A DNA stretch of 64,000 nt from VRUE01 sp044867645 (GTDB taxonomy: Bacteria; Actinomycetota; Thermoleophilia; Solirubrobacterales; 70-9): the NCBI GenBank assembly GCA_044867645.1, contig JBIOVI010000037.1, forward strand, positions 62,001-126,000, read 5' to 3'. Positions within the stretch are counted from its first letter, which is position 1. Each line of letters starts with the position of its first letter. A model generated the notes under the pieces. The model saw only the letters and a list, made by a program, of their open reading frames with translations, ran no database searches and was not told the origin of the DNA. This document shows, in pieces, positions 33,547 through 41,881 of this stretch. The position numbers and the translations under genes are program-made.

Positions 33547-34248
33547 CTAGCGAAGGTGGGGCGGCTCGCCGGGGTGCGAGGCGTCCTCGAACTCGCGGAA
33601 GAGCCCAGTTACGACGAAGGCGACCTGCTCGCCGATGTCGACCGCGTTGTCGCCGATTCGCTCGATCGCCCGCGCCGCGAGCAGCATCGTCATCGCCCAC
33701 TCGCGGCTGTCGGGATCGTCGCCGATCTCCAGCGCCAGGCTGAAGCACTGACGATTCAGGTTGTCGACCACGTCATCCTGGCGGACCAGGTCGCGCGCCA
33801 TCTCCACGTTGCGATCCTCGAAGGCGCGCTTCGACTGGCTGATCAGGGTACGTGCCTGCTTGCCCATGGTCAGGATCAGCTTCACCATCTCCTCGTCGGC
33901 CGGCGGCTCGTTGCCGGTCAACGGAATCATCTTGCAGATGTTCACGCACTGATCCCCCATCCGCTCGACGTTCTTCAGCACGTGGAGGAGCGCTGAGATC
34001 AGCCGCAGGTCGGTCGCCACCGGCGACTGGGTGGCGAGCAGCGTGATGAGCGCCTGGTGCACCTCCAGATAGCGGCCGTCTATGCGGTCGTCATCGGCGA
34101 TCACGATCTGCGCCAGCTCGACATCCTGGTGCTCGACCGCCTCGAGAGTCCGTCCCACGGCAGCGCTGACCAAGTCGAGCCCGCCAAGACCGCTCGCCTC
34201 GAGCAGCTCCAGTTCCTCCTGGTAGTGGACCCGAGTCTGCTCGACCAT
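33547..34248 (-). CDS. phoU: Phosphate-specific transport regulator PhoU
   Basis: 233 residues from ATG 34246-34248. Two PhoU repeats of three helices: LISALLHVLKNVERMGDQCVNI and MLLAARAIERIGDNAVDIGE carry the E(R/x)xGD(x)xxxI metal-binding pattern. PhoU holds the Pst system and the Pho two-component pathway off when phosphate is plentiful. It is the last gene of pstSCAB-phoU and lies 8 bases after pstB. The frame runs upstream into pstB but the start is set by homology. Confidence 0.95.
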   Translation of the reverse strand: MVEQTRVHYQEELELLEASGLGGLDLVSAAVGRTLEAVEHQDVELAQIVIADDDRIDGRYLEVHQALITLLATQSPVATDLRLISALLHVLKNVERMGDQCVNICKMIPLTGNEPPADEEMVKLILTMGKQARTLISQSKRAFEDRNVEMARDLVRQDDVVDNLNRQCFSLALEIGDDPDSREWAMTMLLAARAIERIGDNAVDIGEQVAFVVTGLFREFEDASHPGEPPHLR

Positions 34249-34256
34249 CGAATTCG

Positions 34257-35162
34257 CTACCCGACTTTGCCCGAGACGTAGTCCTCGGTGCGCTGATCGG
34301 CTGGATTGGTGAAGATCCTCTCGGTCTCGTCGTACTCGACCAGGCGGCCCCAGCGGTTTTCCTCGTCGGCGTCGAGCTCGACCATCAGGAAGGCGGTCCG
34401 GTCCGAGACCCGCGCCGCCTGCTGCATGTTGTGGGTGACGATCACGATCGAGAACTCCTTCTTCAGCTCGATCATCAGATCCTCGATCTTGCCGGTCGAG
34501 ATCGGGTCGAGCGCCGAGCAGGGCTCGTCCATCAGGATCGTGTCGGGATTGACGGCGATGCAGCGGGCGATGCAGAGGCGCTGCTGCTGACCGCCGGAGA
34601 GGCCGAAGGCGTTGTCGTCGAGGCGGTCCTTGACCTCCTCCCAGAGCGCCGCTCCGCGCAGGGCTTCCTCGACGGTCTTGTCGAGGTCGTCCTTCTCGCC
34701 AAGGATGCGAGGACCAAAGGCGACGTTGTCGTAGATCGACTTCGGGAAGGGATTCGGTTTCTGGAAGACCATCCCGATCAGCTTGCGGACCTGGACCGGG
34801 TCGACGGTTGGGCCGTAGAGATCCTCGCCGTGGTAGAGCAGCTCGCCCTGGACTTCGGCGCCAGGGATCAGGTCGTTCATCCGGTTGAAGCAGCGCAGCA
34901 GCGTGCTCTTGCCGCAACCGGAGGGACCGATCAGCGCCGTAACGTCGTTGCGATGGATGTCCATCGAGATGTCCCTGACCGCGGTCACGCCGTTGTAGAG
35001 GACGCCGGCGCCCTTCAGCTCGAAGACCTTCTCCCGCTTGCCTGAGGCGCCGTGCTGGAATTCGGCCGGCCGCACCGCGATCGCCGCTCGCTCGGCCGCC
35101 GCTTCGCGGCCCGACCGCCCGGTCTCAGCTCTGCTCTCGTCCTGGGCCATCCGCTCGCTCAC
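34257..35162 (-). CDS. pstB: Phosphate ABC transporter ATP-binding protein
   Basis: 301 residues, with an N-terminal extension of about 45 residues over the usual 250-260. The ABC domain has Walker A GPSGCGKST, the PstB-specific VFQKPNPFPKSIYDNVAFG, signature LSGGQQQRLCIAR, Walker B ILMDEPCSALDP and switch TTHN-like VTHNMQQA. It energises high-affinity phosphate import by PstCA. A shorter start within the extension is possible. Located 10 bases after pstA. Confidence 0.96.
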   Translation of the reverse strand: MSERMAQDESRAETGRSGREAAAERAAIAVRPAEFQHGASGKREKVFELKGAGVLYNGVTAVRDISMDIHRNDVTALIGPSGCGKSTLLRCFNRMNDLIPGAEVQGELLYHGEDLYGPTVDPVQVRKLIGMVFQKPNPFPKSIYDNVAFGPRILGEKDDLDKTVEEALRGAALWEEVKDRLDDNAFGLSGGQQQRLCIARCIAVNPDTILMDEPCSALDPISTGKIEDLMIELKKEFSIVIVTHNMQQAARVSDRTAFLMVELDADEENRWGRLVEYDETERIFTNPADQRTEDYVSGKVG

Positions 35163-35172
35163 AATAGTTCAC

Positions 35173-36111
35173 CTACCACCTCTGCTCGTAACGATTTCGT
35201 AGCCAGACCGCGACCGAGTTCATCGCCAGCAGCACGACGAGCATCACGATGATGCCTGCCGCGGCCAGGGCCTGGAACTCCTCCTGCGGTCGCGTGGCGT
35301 AGTTGTAGATCTGCACCGGCAGCGCCGTGTAGCCGCCGCTGAGCGGCTCCGGATCGAAGGTGACGAAGGCGGCGGCTCCGACCAGCAGCAGCGGTGCCGC
35401 CTCCCCCAGCGCGCGCGAGACGGCGAGAATGATCCCGGTGATGATCCCCGGGATCGAGGCGGGCAGGACCTGCCTGCGAATCGTCTGCCACTTGGTCGCA
35501 CCGAGGGCAAGCGAGCCCTGGCGGATCGAGTCGGGAACCGCGCGGATCGCCTCGCGAGCGGCGATGATCACCATCGGCAGGACGAGCAAAGCCAGGGTCA
35601 GCGAGCCGGCGGCGAGGACGAAGCCGAGGTCGAGCGGGCCGCGGACGATGAAGCCGAGCCCGAGGATGCCGTAGATGATCGAGGGGACGGCGGCGAGGTT
35701 CTGGATGTTGATCTCGATCAGGCGATTCCACCAGCGAGTCTTGTCCGCGTACTCCTCGAGGTAGAGCGCGGCGCCGACCCCGATCGGCACGACGAAGAGG
35801 ATCACGCCGGCGATCAGCTCCAACGAGCCGATGATCGCCGGACGGAAGCCCGCGCTCTCGGGACGGATGGACGAGGGCCCCTCGGTGAAGAGGTCGGGGC
35901 TGAGCGCCGGGGCTCCTTTGACGAAGGCCTGGACGAGCAGCGCGATCAACCCCGCCAGGGCGATCAGGATCGCCAGCATGAGCAGAGCGGCGAAGACCAG
36001 GTTGCGGATGACATCGCCGCGCGGCTGGTTGCTCAGCATCGCCCGCGTCGTCGCTCGGGCGCCGGCGACCGCCAGCCGGTTGCGAGGGGCGGCCGCGCCC
36101 GGCTCGGCCAT
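35173..36111 (-). CDS. pstA: Phosphate ABC transporter permease
   Basis: 312 residues from ATG 36109-36111, which shares one base with the pstC stop (TGATG). Six membrane helices with the permease EAA-type loop LGATKWQTIRRQVLPASIPGI and the conserved SRALGEAAPLLLVGA. It pairs with PstC to form the channel. The frame continues upstream inside pstC but without homology. Confidence 0.95.
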   Translation of the reverse strand: MAEPGAAAPRNRLAVAGARATTRAMLSNQPRGDVIRNLVFAALLMLAILIALAGLIALLVQAFVKGAPALSPDLFTEGPSSIRPESAGFRPAIIGSLELIAGVILFVVPIGVGAALYLEEYADKTRWWNRLIEINIQNLAAVPSIIYGILGLGFIVRGPLDLGFVLAAGSLTLALLVLPMVIIAAREAIRAVPDSIRQGSLALGATKWQTIRRQVLPASIPGIITGIILAVSRALGEAAPLLLVGAAAFVTFDPEPLSGGYTALPVQIYNYATRPQEEFQALAAAGIIVMLVVLLAMNSVAVWLRNRYEQRW

Positions 36112-37082
36112 CACTCGTAGACCTCGCGGTACCTGCGTACCAGCCTGATGCTGATCACGTTCATCGCCAGGGTGATCAGGAAGAGCAACGTGCCGACCGC
36201 GAAGACCGACTTGTAGCTGATCGAGCCAGCGGGGATGTCGCCGGTCGCGGTGACGGCGATGTAGGAGGTCATCGCCTGGATCGCCTCGACCGGGTTGAGG
36301 GTGAAGTTCGGGGTCGAGCCGGCGGCGAGGACGACGATCATCGTCTCGCCGACGGCGCGCGAGATCGCCAGCACGATCGAGGCGACGATGCCGGAGAGCG
36401 CCGCCGGGAAGACGACTTTGGTCGACACCTCCATCTTCGTCGCCCCCATCGCGTAGGCGCCTTCGCGCAGACCGCGGGGGACCGCGGACATCGCGTCCTC
36501 GGATATCGAGGCGATGATCGGGACGATCATCAGGCCGATGCCAAGCCCGGCGGCGAGGGCCATGAACGGTTTGCCGACCGCGCCGCCGAAGAGGTCGCCA
36601 GGCCAAAGCGGCTGGATGATCTGCGGCAGGATGAAGCTGACGGCGAAGAAGCCGATCGCCACGGTCGGGATGCCGGCGAGAATCTCGAGCACCGGCTTGA
36701 CGGTTTTGCGGACTCGCGGGCGGGCATACTCGCTGAGGTAGATCGCCGACCCGAGGCCGATCGGGATCGCGAACAGCATCGCCCAGAGGGTGACGTTGAG
36801 GGTGCCGGCGACGATCGCCAGCACGCCGAAGCTGGGCGGCTCGAACTGGGGGGTCCAGTCGGTGCCGAAGAGGAAATCCCCGATCGGGACGACTTCGAAG
36901 AAGCCGATCGTCGGCCCGACCAAGGAGATGACGATCGCCGTCGTGGTCAGCACCGAGAGGATGCCGCAGAGGGCAAGGAGGCCTTGAATCGCCTTCTCGC
37001 CATAACGGCGGCTCGGCGCCTGGAGCCGGCCGGGAGTACCCCCAGCCGGCTCCGAGACGCCGCTACCGCCAGTGCCGGTCAC
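36111..37082 (-). CDS. pstC: Phosphate ABC transporter permease
   Basis: 323 residues from GTG 37080-37082. A cytoplasmic start of about 30 residues is followed by six helices. The EAA-type loop is YAMGATKMEVSTKVVFPAALSG in sequence order, then SRAVGETMIVVLAAG, the PstC hallmark. It forms the heterodimeric channel with PstA. It begins 18 bases after pstS. Confidence 0.95.
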   Translation of the reverse strand: MTGTGGSGVSEPAGGTPGRLQAPSRRYGEKAIQGLLALCGILSVLTTTAIVISLVGPTIGFFEVVPIGDFLFGTDWTPQFEPPSFGVLAIVAGTLNVTLWAMLFAIPIGLGSAIYLSEYARPRVRKTVKPVLEILAGIPTVAIGFFAVSFILPQIIQPLWPGDLFGGAVGKPFMALAAGLGIGLMIVPIIASISEDAMSAVPRGLREGAYAMGATKMEVSTKVVFPAALSGIVASIVLAISRAVGETMIVVLAAGSTPNFTLNPVEAIQAMTSYIAVTATGDIPAGSISYKSVFAVGTLLFLITLAMNVISIRLVRRYREVYE

Positions 37083-37100
37083 GTCCGTTGCGCGTTAGCG

Positions 37101-38060
37101 CTAAACGCCGGCCTTTTCCGCCGCTGCTTCGGACTCTTCGAGCTGTTCTTCGGTCAGCGGTACGAAACCGACCGCTTCGGCGACGCCGGTCACGTTTTCG
37201 AGGTAGTAATCGACGAATGCCTTGACCTCGGGCTTCTTCAGCGCCGCCGTGCTCGGGTAGATGAAGAGCGGCCTGCTGAGGGGCGAGTAGGAGCCATCCT
37301 GGGCCGTTTCGACCGAGGGACCGACACAGCCCTTGCCGTTGTCGACTTCGAGCGCTTTGAGCTTGCCTTCGTTCTCCGTGTAGTAGGAGAAGCCGGCGTA
37401 GCCCATCCCGCCCGGAGAGCCCTCGACGCCGGTCACGGTGGCGTTGTCGTTCTCGCCGACGTTGTTGTAGTCCTTGCGGGTGGCGCCCTCCTCACCGTTG
37501 ATTTCTTCGGTGAAGTAGTCGAAGGTGCCGGAGTCGGTGCCGGGGCCGAAGAGTGCCAGTTCCTCGTCGAATTCCTCTTTCAGGCCGGGGATTTCGTCCC
37601 AGTTGGAGAGCTTCGAATCGGGGCCCCAGACGGCGCTGAGCTGGTCGACAGTGAGACAGCTGACCGGGTTTTCGTTGTTGATCATCACGGTCAGCGCGTC
37701 GGTGGCGACGTGGACGTCCTCGTAGCCGATCCCGTCCTTCTTGCAGGCCGCGATCTCTTCCGGCTCGATTTCACGCGAGGCGTCGCTGATGTCGGTTTCG
37801 CCGGCGCAGAATTTTTCGAAGCCACCGCCGGTGCCCGCGGTCCCGACCGTCACCTTCACGTCCGGGTTTTCCGCCTGGAATTCCTCGGCGATCGCTTCGG
37901 TGAGGGGCGCAACGGTGCTCGATCCGTCGATGCGGATGGAGCCCGAAACTTCGCCGCTGCCACTACCGCTCGCTTCGTCGTCGCTGCTGCCGCACGCCGC
38001 TACTCCCAACGCCAGGACAACCGCGGAGGCGATGACCATGAGCCACTTAGAGCTAGTCAA
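37101..38060 (-). CDS. pstS: Phosphate-binding lipoprotein
   Basis: 319 residues. The start is TTG 38058-38060: AAGGAG lies about 6 bases ahead, and the in-frame ATG seven codons later lacks such a site. Signal peptide ends in lipobox GVAAC (Cys about residue 23). The binding-protein fold carries the phosphate site blocks DGSSTVAPLTEAIAEEF, TGGGFEKFCAGETDISDASR and GTDSGTFDYFTEE. It captures Pi outside the membrane and passes it to PstCA. A candidate Pho box lies 104-125 bases upstream. Confidence 0.96.
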   Translation of the reverse strand: MTSSKWLMVIASAVVLALGVAACGSSDDEASGSGSGEVSGSIRIDGSSTVAPLTEAIAEEFQAENPDVKVTVGTAGTGGGFEKFCAGETDISDASREIEPEEIAACKKDGIGYEDVHVATDALTVMINNENPVSCLTVDQLSAVWGPDSKLSNWDEIPGLKEEFDEELALFGPGTDSGTFDYFTEEINGEEGATRKDYNNVGENDNATVTGVEGSPGGMGYAGFSYYTENEGKLKALEVDNGKGCVGPSVETAQDGSYSPLSRPLFIYPSTAALKKPEVKAFVDYYLENVTGVAEAVGFVPLTEEQLEESEAAAEKAGV

Positions 38061-38163
38061 CTCTGTCTCCTTCTCGTTTTTTCACTCCGGCTGCCGGCCC
38101 GGGGGACCGACTCGCCGCCACACTCTCAGCGGCTCGACAAGAGCTTGTTACTTGGCTGTATCG

Positions 38164-38185
38164 CGGATGTGAAAAAGATGTAAAA
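38164..38185 (-). promoter_or_regulatory. Candidate Pho box upstream of pstS
   Basis: On the minus strand, TTTTACA (38185-38179) and TTTCACA (38174-38168) stand exactly 11 bases apart and read towards pstS, in the gap between the regulator gene and pstS. Two 11-bp direct repeats are the classic PhoB/PhoP operator layout, and TTCAC is the core of streptomycete PHO boxes. No convincing -10 hexamer was identified downstream. Confidence 0.6.
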
Positions 38186-38200
38186 GCAAGAAACGGCCGG

Positions 38201-38986
38201 TTATGCGGTCGTCAGATCGCTGTGCACAGGCTCCGGGGCGACGGTCTCGACGGCCGCCGGCGGTGCCAACGCTACGCCGTCGGCCGGCTCTGGATCGAAG
38301 CGGTATCCGACCCCGAAGTGGGTGTGGATGTAGCCCCAGCCCGGAGAGAGCTTCTCCAGCTTCTGGCGTAGCTTGCGGATGAAGACGTCGACGGAGCGGT
38401 CGCCGTGGGCCATCGCGTAACCCCAAACCCGCTGGTAGATCGCCTCGCGCTCGAGTACCTGGCCCTTGGAATCCGAGAGCAACTGAAGCAGCTCGAACTC
38501 GCGCCGGGTCAGGTCGAGGCTGTTACCGCCGACGAAGGCCTGGAAGCGATCGGAGCGGATCTCCAGCTCGCCGATCACGAGCGGGCCCGCTTCGACCTGC
38601 GGGCGGGCGCGGCGGCGGCGGCGCGAGACAGCTTCGATCCGGGCGATCGCCTCTTCCGGGTGGCAGGGCTTGGTGATCCAGTCATCGACGCCGAGGCGCA
38701 GGCCTCGCACGCGCTGAGCCACGGTCGAGCGGCTGGCGCAGACGATCACGCCGAGGTCGGGAAGCATTCCGCAGACCCGCTCGAGGTAGGCCCAGGCGTC
38801 CTCGCCGATGACGGCGGGATCGATCAGCAGGGCGTTCAGCTTCATCGCCACCAGCTCCTCGGGGGGGATCGCGCCGCCAAGGGTCCGCTGTTGCCAGCCG
38901 GCTGCCTCGGTGCGCTTCGCCAGGACGGTGACAAAGCCGCTGTCGTCGTCGATTACCGCGAGCCTGGTGGTCTGTTGTGGGTTCAC
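38201..38986 (-). CDS. PhoB/OmpR-type response regulator
   Basis: 261 residues from a GTG start. Receiver domain (about 8-120) with acidic pocket DDD at 13-15, phosphoacceptor Asp56 in LLIDP and the Lys of ITKPCHPEE; then a winged-helix DNA-binding domain (about 135-235) with LDLTRREFELLQLL, RSVDVFIRKLRQKL and THFGVGYRF. A Pro/Ala tail follows. By position directly upstream of pstS it is the likely PhoB/PhoP-type activator of phosphate starvation genes. No sensor histidine kinase gene is adjacent, so its partner lies elsewhere. Confidence 0.9.
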   Translation of the reverse strand: MNPQQTTRLAVIDDDSGFVTVLAKRTEAAGWQQRTLGGAIPPEELVAMKLNALLIDPAVIGEDAWAYLERVCGMLPDLGVIVCASRSTVAQRVRGLRLGVDDWITKPCHPEEAIARIEAVSRRRRRARPQVEAGPLVIGELEIRSDRFQAFVGGNSLDLTRREFELLQLLSDSKGQVLEREAIYQRVWGYAMAHGDRSVDVFIRKLRQKLEKLSPGWGYIHTHFGVGYRFDPEPADGVALAPPAAVETVAPEPVHSDLTTA

Positions 38987-39083
38987 GTTTGGGACGGGCG
39001 CGCTAGCGAACAGGTGCGCCTGGCCTGTGCCACAGCGCGATTGTATGCATCTGGGGCGTCGGACCTGGGGACGAAATCCCTGC

Positions 39084-39119
39084 TTTCACAGGATTTTCAC
39101 AAGTCAAAGCGCGTAAATT
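39084..39119 (+). promoter_or_regulatory. Candidate Pho-box promoter pointing into a non-coding region
   Basis: Two identical TTTCACA heptamers (39084-39090 and 39095-39101) lie exactly 11 bases apart, followed by TAAATT (39114-39119) at the spacing expected for a -10 box behind a Pho box that replaces the -35. It reads on the plus strand, away from the regulator gene whose start is 98 bases to the left. There is no recognised gene before the hairpin at 39224. Confidence 0.5.
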
Positions 39120-39125
39120 GCGGGA

Positions 39126-39261
39126 ACGTCGTATCCCGATCCTATCCAGGCCTTATCGGAATGTTCACCCGACGTCCCTACGCCCGGGGCAGGATGAAGT
39201 CCTCACGAGACTCCTCTCTCGTCGCAAGCGGCCCACCTGCCCTGGGCCGCTTGCATTTTCT
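39126..39261 (+). ncRNA. Candidate phosphate-regulated small RNA
   Basis: This interval lies between a Pho-box-type promoter (39084-39119) and a plus-strand terminator (39224-39261) and holds no gene I can support; predicted transcript about 135 bases. It is part of the only stretch longer than 300 bases without a recognised gene (38987-39303). Short open frames cross it, for example from ATG 39161, but none has a ribosome site or family features. It could equally be a leader of an unrecognised small protein gene. Confidence 0.35.
39224..39254 (+). terminator. Intrinsic terminator
   Basis: A perfect 12-bp stem (39224-39235 and 39243-39254) with a 7-base loop is followed on the plus strand by ATTTTCT, a short U-run. 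On the minus strand the same hairpin lies 50 bases beyond the uppP stop and could end that transcript, but without a U-run. Confidence 0.7.
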
Positions 39262-39303
39262 GGAGGTCGGCCGATTGGCTCCCAGCCTGCCTCTTCTGGA
39301 TTT

Positions 39304-40146
39304 CTAAAAAGTGGCGGGTCGGAGGCCGGTGGCGATGATCAGGAGGATGGCTACTCCGACGACGAAGCGGTAGTAGACGAAGGGGGCGTAGGAGGACGTG
39401 CGCAGGAGACGCAGGAGGAAGGCGATCGCCAGGTAGCCGGAGACCGCGGCGGCGATCGTGCCGACGATCATCGGCCCGGCGACGCCACTGGGCAAGCCTT
39501 CGTTGATCGCGCTGGCCGCCTTGAACACGGTGGCGCCGGCGACGATCGGGATCAGCAGCAGGAAAGAGAAGCGGGCGGCGCTGTCGCGATCGAGGCCGAG
39601 GTAACGGGCGGCGGTGATCGTGATCCCCGAGCGCGAGGTGCCGGGGGCCAGCGCGAGAACCTGGGCGAGGCCGATGTACCAGCCGTCCTTGACCGAGGAC
39701 CCTTCGAGCGACTTGCGCTGCGGCAGGCGGTCGGCGTAGAGGAGCAGGACCCCGAAGACGATCAGCTGCAAGGCGATCATCCACGGCTCTCCCAGATGCT
39801 CGTCGATGAAATCCGAGCCGACCCCACCGGCGATCACCGCCGGGACCGTGCCGACGGCGATCGCCACCGAGAGCCGCTGGTCGGCGGTCTCGATCGCGCG
39901 TTGCCTCACCGCTGCGACGAATCCGCGGATCAGGACGACCACCTCGCGGCGGAAGTAGGCGATCGCGGCGACCAGCGTCCCGGCGTGGAGCGCCACGTCG
40001 AAGGTCTTGTTGAAGTGCGGGTGTTCGAGCAGGAACGTGTAGTCCTGCAGCCAGGGGACGATGATCAGGTGGCCCGACGAGGAGATCGGCAGGAACTCGG
40101 TCAGCCCCTGGACGATCCCCAGCAGCAAGGCCTCCAGCTCAGACAT
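39304..40146 (-). CDS. uppP: Undecaprenyl-diphosphatase UppP (BacA)
   Basis: 280 residues from ATG 40144-40146; ATG 40167 is an alternative start. Polytopic with about eight membrane segments and both BacA signature loops: QGLTEFLPISSSGHL near the N-terminus and LAPGTSRSGITITAARYLG in the second half. It dephosphorylates undecaprenyl pyrophosphate to recycle the lipid carrier of cell wall synthesis and confers bacitracin resistance. It is divergent from a small membrane gene with 51 bases between starts. Confidence 0.95.
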   Translation of the reverse strand: MSELEALLLGIVQGLTEFLPISSSGHLIIVPWLQDYTFLLEHPHFNKTFDVALHAGTLVAAIAYFRREVVVLIRGFVAAVRQRAIETADQRLSVAIAVGTVPAVIAGGVGSDFIDEHLGEPWMIALQLIVFGVLLLYADRLPQRKSLEGSSVKDGWYIGLAQVLALAPGTSRSGITITAARYLGLDRDSAARFSFLLLIPIVAGATVFKAASAINEGLPSGVAGPMIVGTIAAAVSGYLAIAFLLRLLRTSSYAPFVYYRFVVGVAILLIIATGLRPATF

Positions 40147-40197
40147 GGCGGGGCATCCTACGGGCATGACCGGGTCATTGCGGTAGATTGCTCCGTG

Positions 40198-40452
40198 ATG
40201 CAGCTTTCGCGCCGCAGCCGGATTCTCGCCGCTTTCAGCGTGGTGTCGGCGATGCTGTTGGTTGTCGTGCCGGTGGCGCTGGCGGAGAACGGCGTCGGCC
40301 TGGCCGGTCCGACCACCGACAAGACCGTCACCTTCTTCTGCTTCGGCGTGATCGCCTTCTTCGCGGTCCTGGTCATCGTCCTCTCGCTGCTCCAGGGACA
40401 CCTCGAGAAGCGCAAGGAACAGCGCCAGCACACCCTGCAGCGCCTCGGCTGA
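40198..40452 (+). CDS. Small membrane protein, unknown family
   Basis: 84 residues from ATG 40198 (GTG 40195 in frame). A cleavable signal or first helix (about 8-28, ending VALAEN) and a second membrane helix (about 44-66), then a short basic cytoplasmic tail. No recognised domain. It is divergent from uppP and convergent with the HD-domain gene, whose stop is 6 bases away. The frame extends far upstream over uppP antisense, which is not coding. Confidence 0.6.
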   Translation: MQLSRRSRILAAFSVVSAMLLVVVPVALAENGVGLAGPTTDKTVTFFCFGVIAFFAVLVIVLSLLQGHLEKRKEQRQHTLQRLG

Positions 40453-40458
40453 CGAGCG

Positions 40459-41307
40459 TCAGGCGAGGCGGAAGCCGCTCAGCAGGCGCTTCTCGCTCTC
40501 TCCCTCGATCTTCGCCACGACTTCGATCCTGCCCTCCAAGGGGGTGTCGCGGATCTTGGTCGCGAGCAGGTCGTCGACCTGGAAGATGCCGGCTGAGTTG
40601 TTGAGCTCGATCTCGATCTGCACCGGCCGCTCCTCCCCCGCCTCGATCCGCACCTCGTCGACCGCGGCGGCGGAGATCGAGTGGATCCCCTCCTGCCCGG
40701 CCTCGAGCGGAATCCGGGTGCGGCCCTGCGCCATGTCGAGCGCATCGGCGACGCGGACCACACCGGCCTCGAGCGTGTAGGGCTCGCCCCGGCGGCGGTG
40801 GCCGATGATCGCGTGCAGGATCTCGGCGGTGACGATCGTCCGTTTCGGCTCGCGATAGACGTCCCCCAGCAGGCGCTGCAAAGCCCCGTTGGCGAGGAAC
40901 AGGCTGTAGGCCTCGTGGTCGGCGCGGTGGATCGACATGCCGACGTCGTGCAGCAGAGCGCCACCGGCCACTACGACCTCCGCATCCCGCGCCGACATCC
41001 CGTGATCGGCAACGACCGCCGGCTCCTCCCCGGCCTTGACCAGGAGCCGCAGCAGCCGCAGGGAGATGTTGAGCACGATCTGGGTGTGCACCCAAGAGTG
41101 GTCCGACATGCCGAGCCGTTCGGCGTGAACCTGGGCCATGTACCACCAGGCGCGCACCTGCTCGTCGCCGTTGACCGCGTCGAGGAACTGCTCCAGCTTG
41201 CGGTTCCCCCGCGTCGGGGCCCTGACCTTCGCCTCAGCTATGGCCTCCTCGGGCGGCTTGCGAGTGGGTCCCTGTGGGTCGGGAGCCGGGATTGCCTCGT
41301 CGTTCAT
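40459..41307 (-). CDS. HD-domain metal-dependent phosphohydrolase
   Basis: 282 residues from ATG 41305-41307. HD superfamily: HTQIVLNISLRLLRLL with the first His, LLHDVGMSIHRADHEAYS with the HD pair, IIGHRRRGEPYTLEAG and VRVADALDMAQGR with the last Asp. The C-terminal third forms a small beta domain. Related archaeal and actinobacterial proteins are uncharacterised hydrolases, probably of nucleotides. The gene has little visible partner: it is 45 bases downstream of the Rpf-like gene on the same strand. Confidence 0.85.
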   Translation of the reverse strand: MNDEAIPAPDPQGPTRKPPEEAIAEAKVRAPTRGNRKLEQFLDAVNGDEQVRAWWYMAQVHAERLGMSDHSWVHTQIVLNISLRLLRLLVKAGEEPAVVADHGMSARDAEVVVAGGALLHDVGMSIHRADHEAYSLFLANGALQRLLGDVYREPKRTIVTAEILHAIIGHRRRGEPYTLEAGVVRVADALDMAQGRTRIPLEAGQEGIHSISAAAVDEVRIEAGEERPVQIEIELNNSAGIFQVDDLLATKIRDTPLEGRIEVVAKIEGESEKRLLSGFRLA

Positions 41308-41352
41308 GCGGCCATCGTAGGAAGAGGGCCGGGCGTCCCCTTCCCACATCGG

Positions 41353-41847
41353 TCAACCGCAGACGGGCCAGGGACTGGAGCCAGCTGCCGCATACAGAAG
41401 CGCGGCGCGGTAGTCCTGCTCTTCCTCAGAAGCTGCGGCTGGGTCGCCGGAGCCGCCAACCGAGGCCCAGGTTTCGTAGCTGAACTGGTACTTGCCGCGA
41501 TAGGTGCCGTCGGAGGAGACCGCCGTGGGGTCGCCGCCGGACTCGCAGGAGCCGATCGCGTCGAGGGTGGTTTGCGAGACGACGCTCGGGAGGGTGGCGA
41601 AGGCTTCGCGTCGTTCCTTGCGCAAGCGCGCTCGTCTGGCGGTGCGGATCCTGTGGACGTGGATACGGATCGCGCGGTGGAAGCTGCGCACCGGCTCGGT
41701 GAGCGGGGCCAATGCGGCTTCCTGGGCCGGCGCAACGGCGGCACGCGCGGGTTCAGCCCTCTCGTCACCGGGCGCCGCGAGGGCAACGGCCGGGATCGAC
41801 AGGGCGATGAGAAGAACAGCTATGGAATATGTGCGTTTTGTAAGCAA
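41353..41847 (-). CDS. Resuscitation-promoting-factor-like transglycosylase
   Basis: 164 residues. Signal peptide (about 1-24, ending VALAAPG), a basic helical spacer, then an Rpf-type lysozyme-like domain of about 75 residues at the C-terminus: AIGSCESGGDPTAVSSDGTY with the catalytic Glu, RGKYQFSYETWASVGGSGD and AALLYAAAGSSPWPVCG with the paired Cys. Secreted Rpf enzymes cut peptidoglycan during exit from dormancy. A CRP-type palindrome lies 35 bases upstream of the ATG, which fits regulation of rpfA by Crp in mycobacteria. Confidence 0.9.
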   Translation of the reverse strand: MLTKRTYSIAVLLIALSIPAVALAAPGDERAEPARAAVAPAQEAALAPLTEPVRSFHRAIRIHVHRIRTARRARLRKERREAFATLPSVVSQTTLDAIGSCESGGDPTAVSSDGTYRGKYQFSYETWASVGGSGDPAAASEEEQDYRAALLYAAAGSSPWPVCG

Positions 41848-41881
41848 GCGCGGAACCGTGGCGAGGTCCCGGGCGCCGCAA

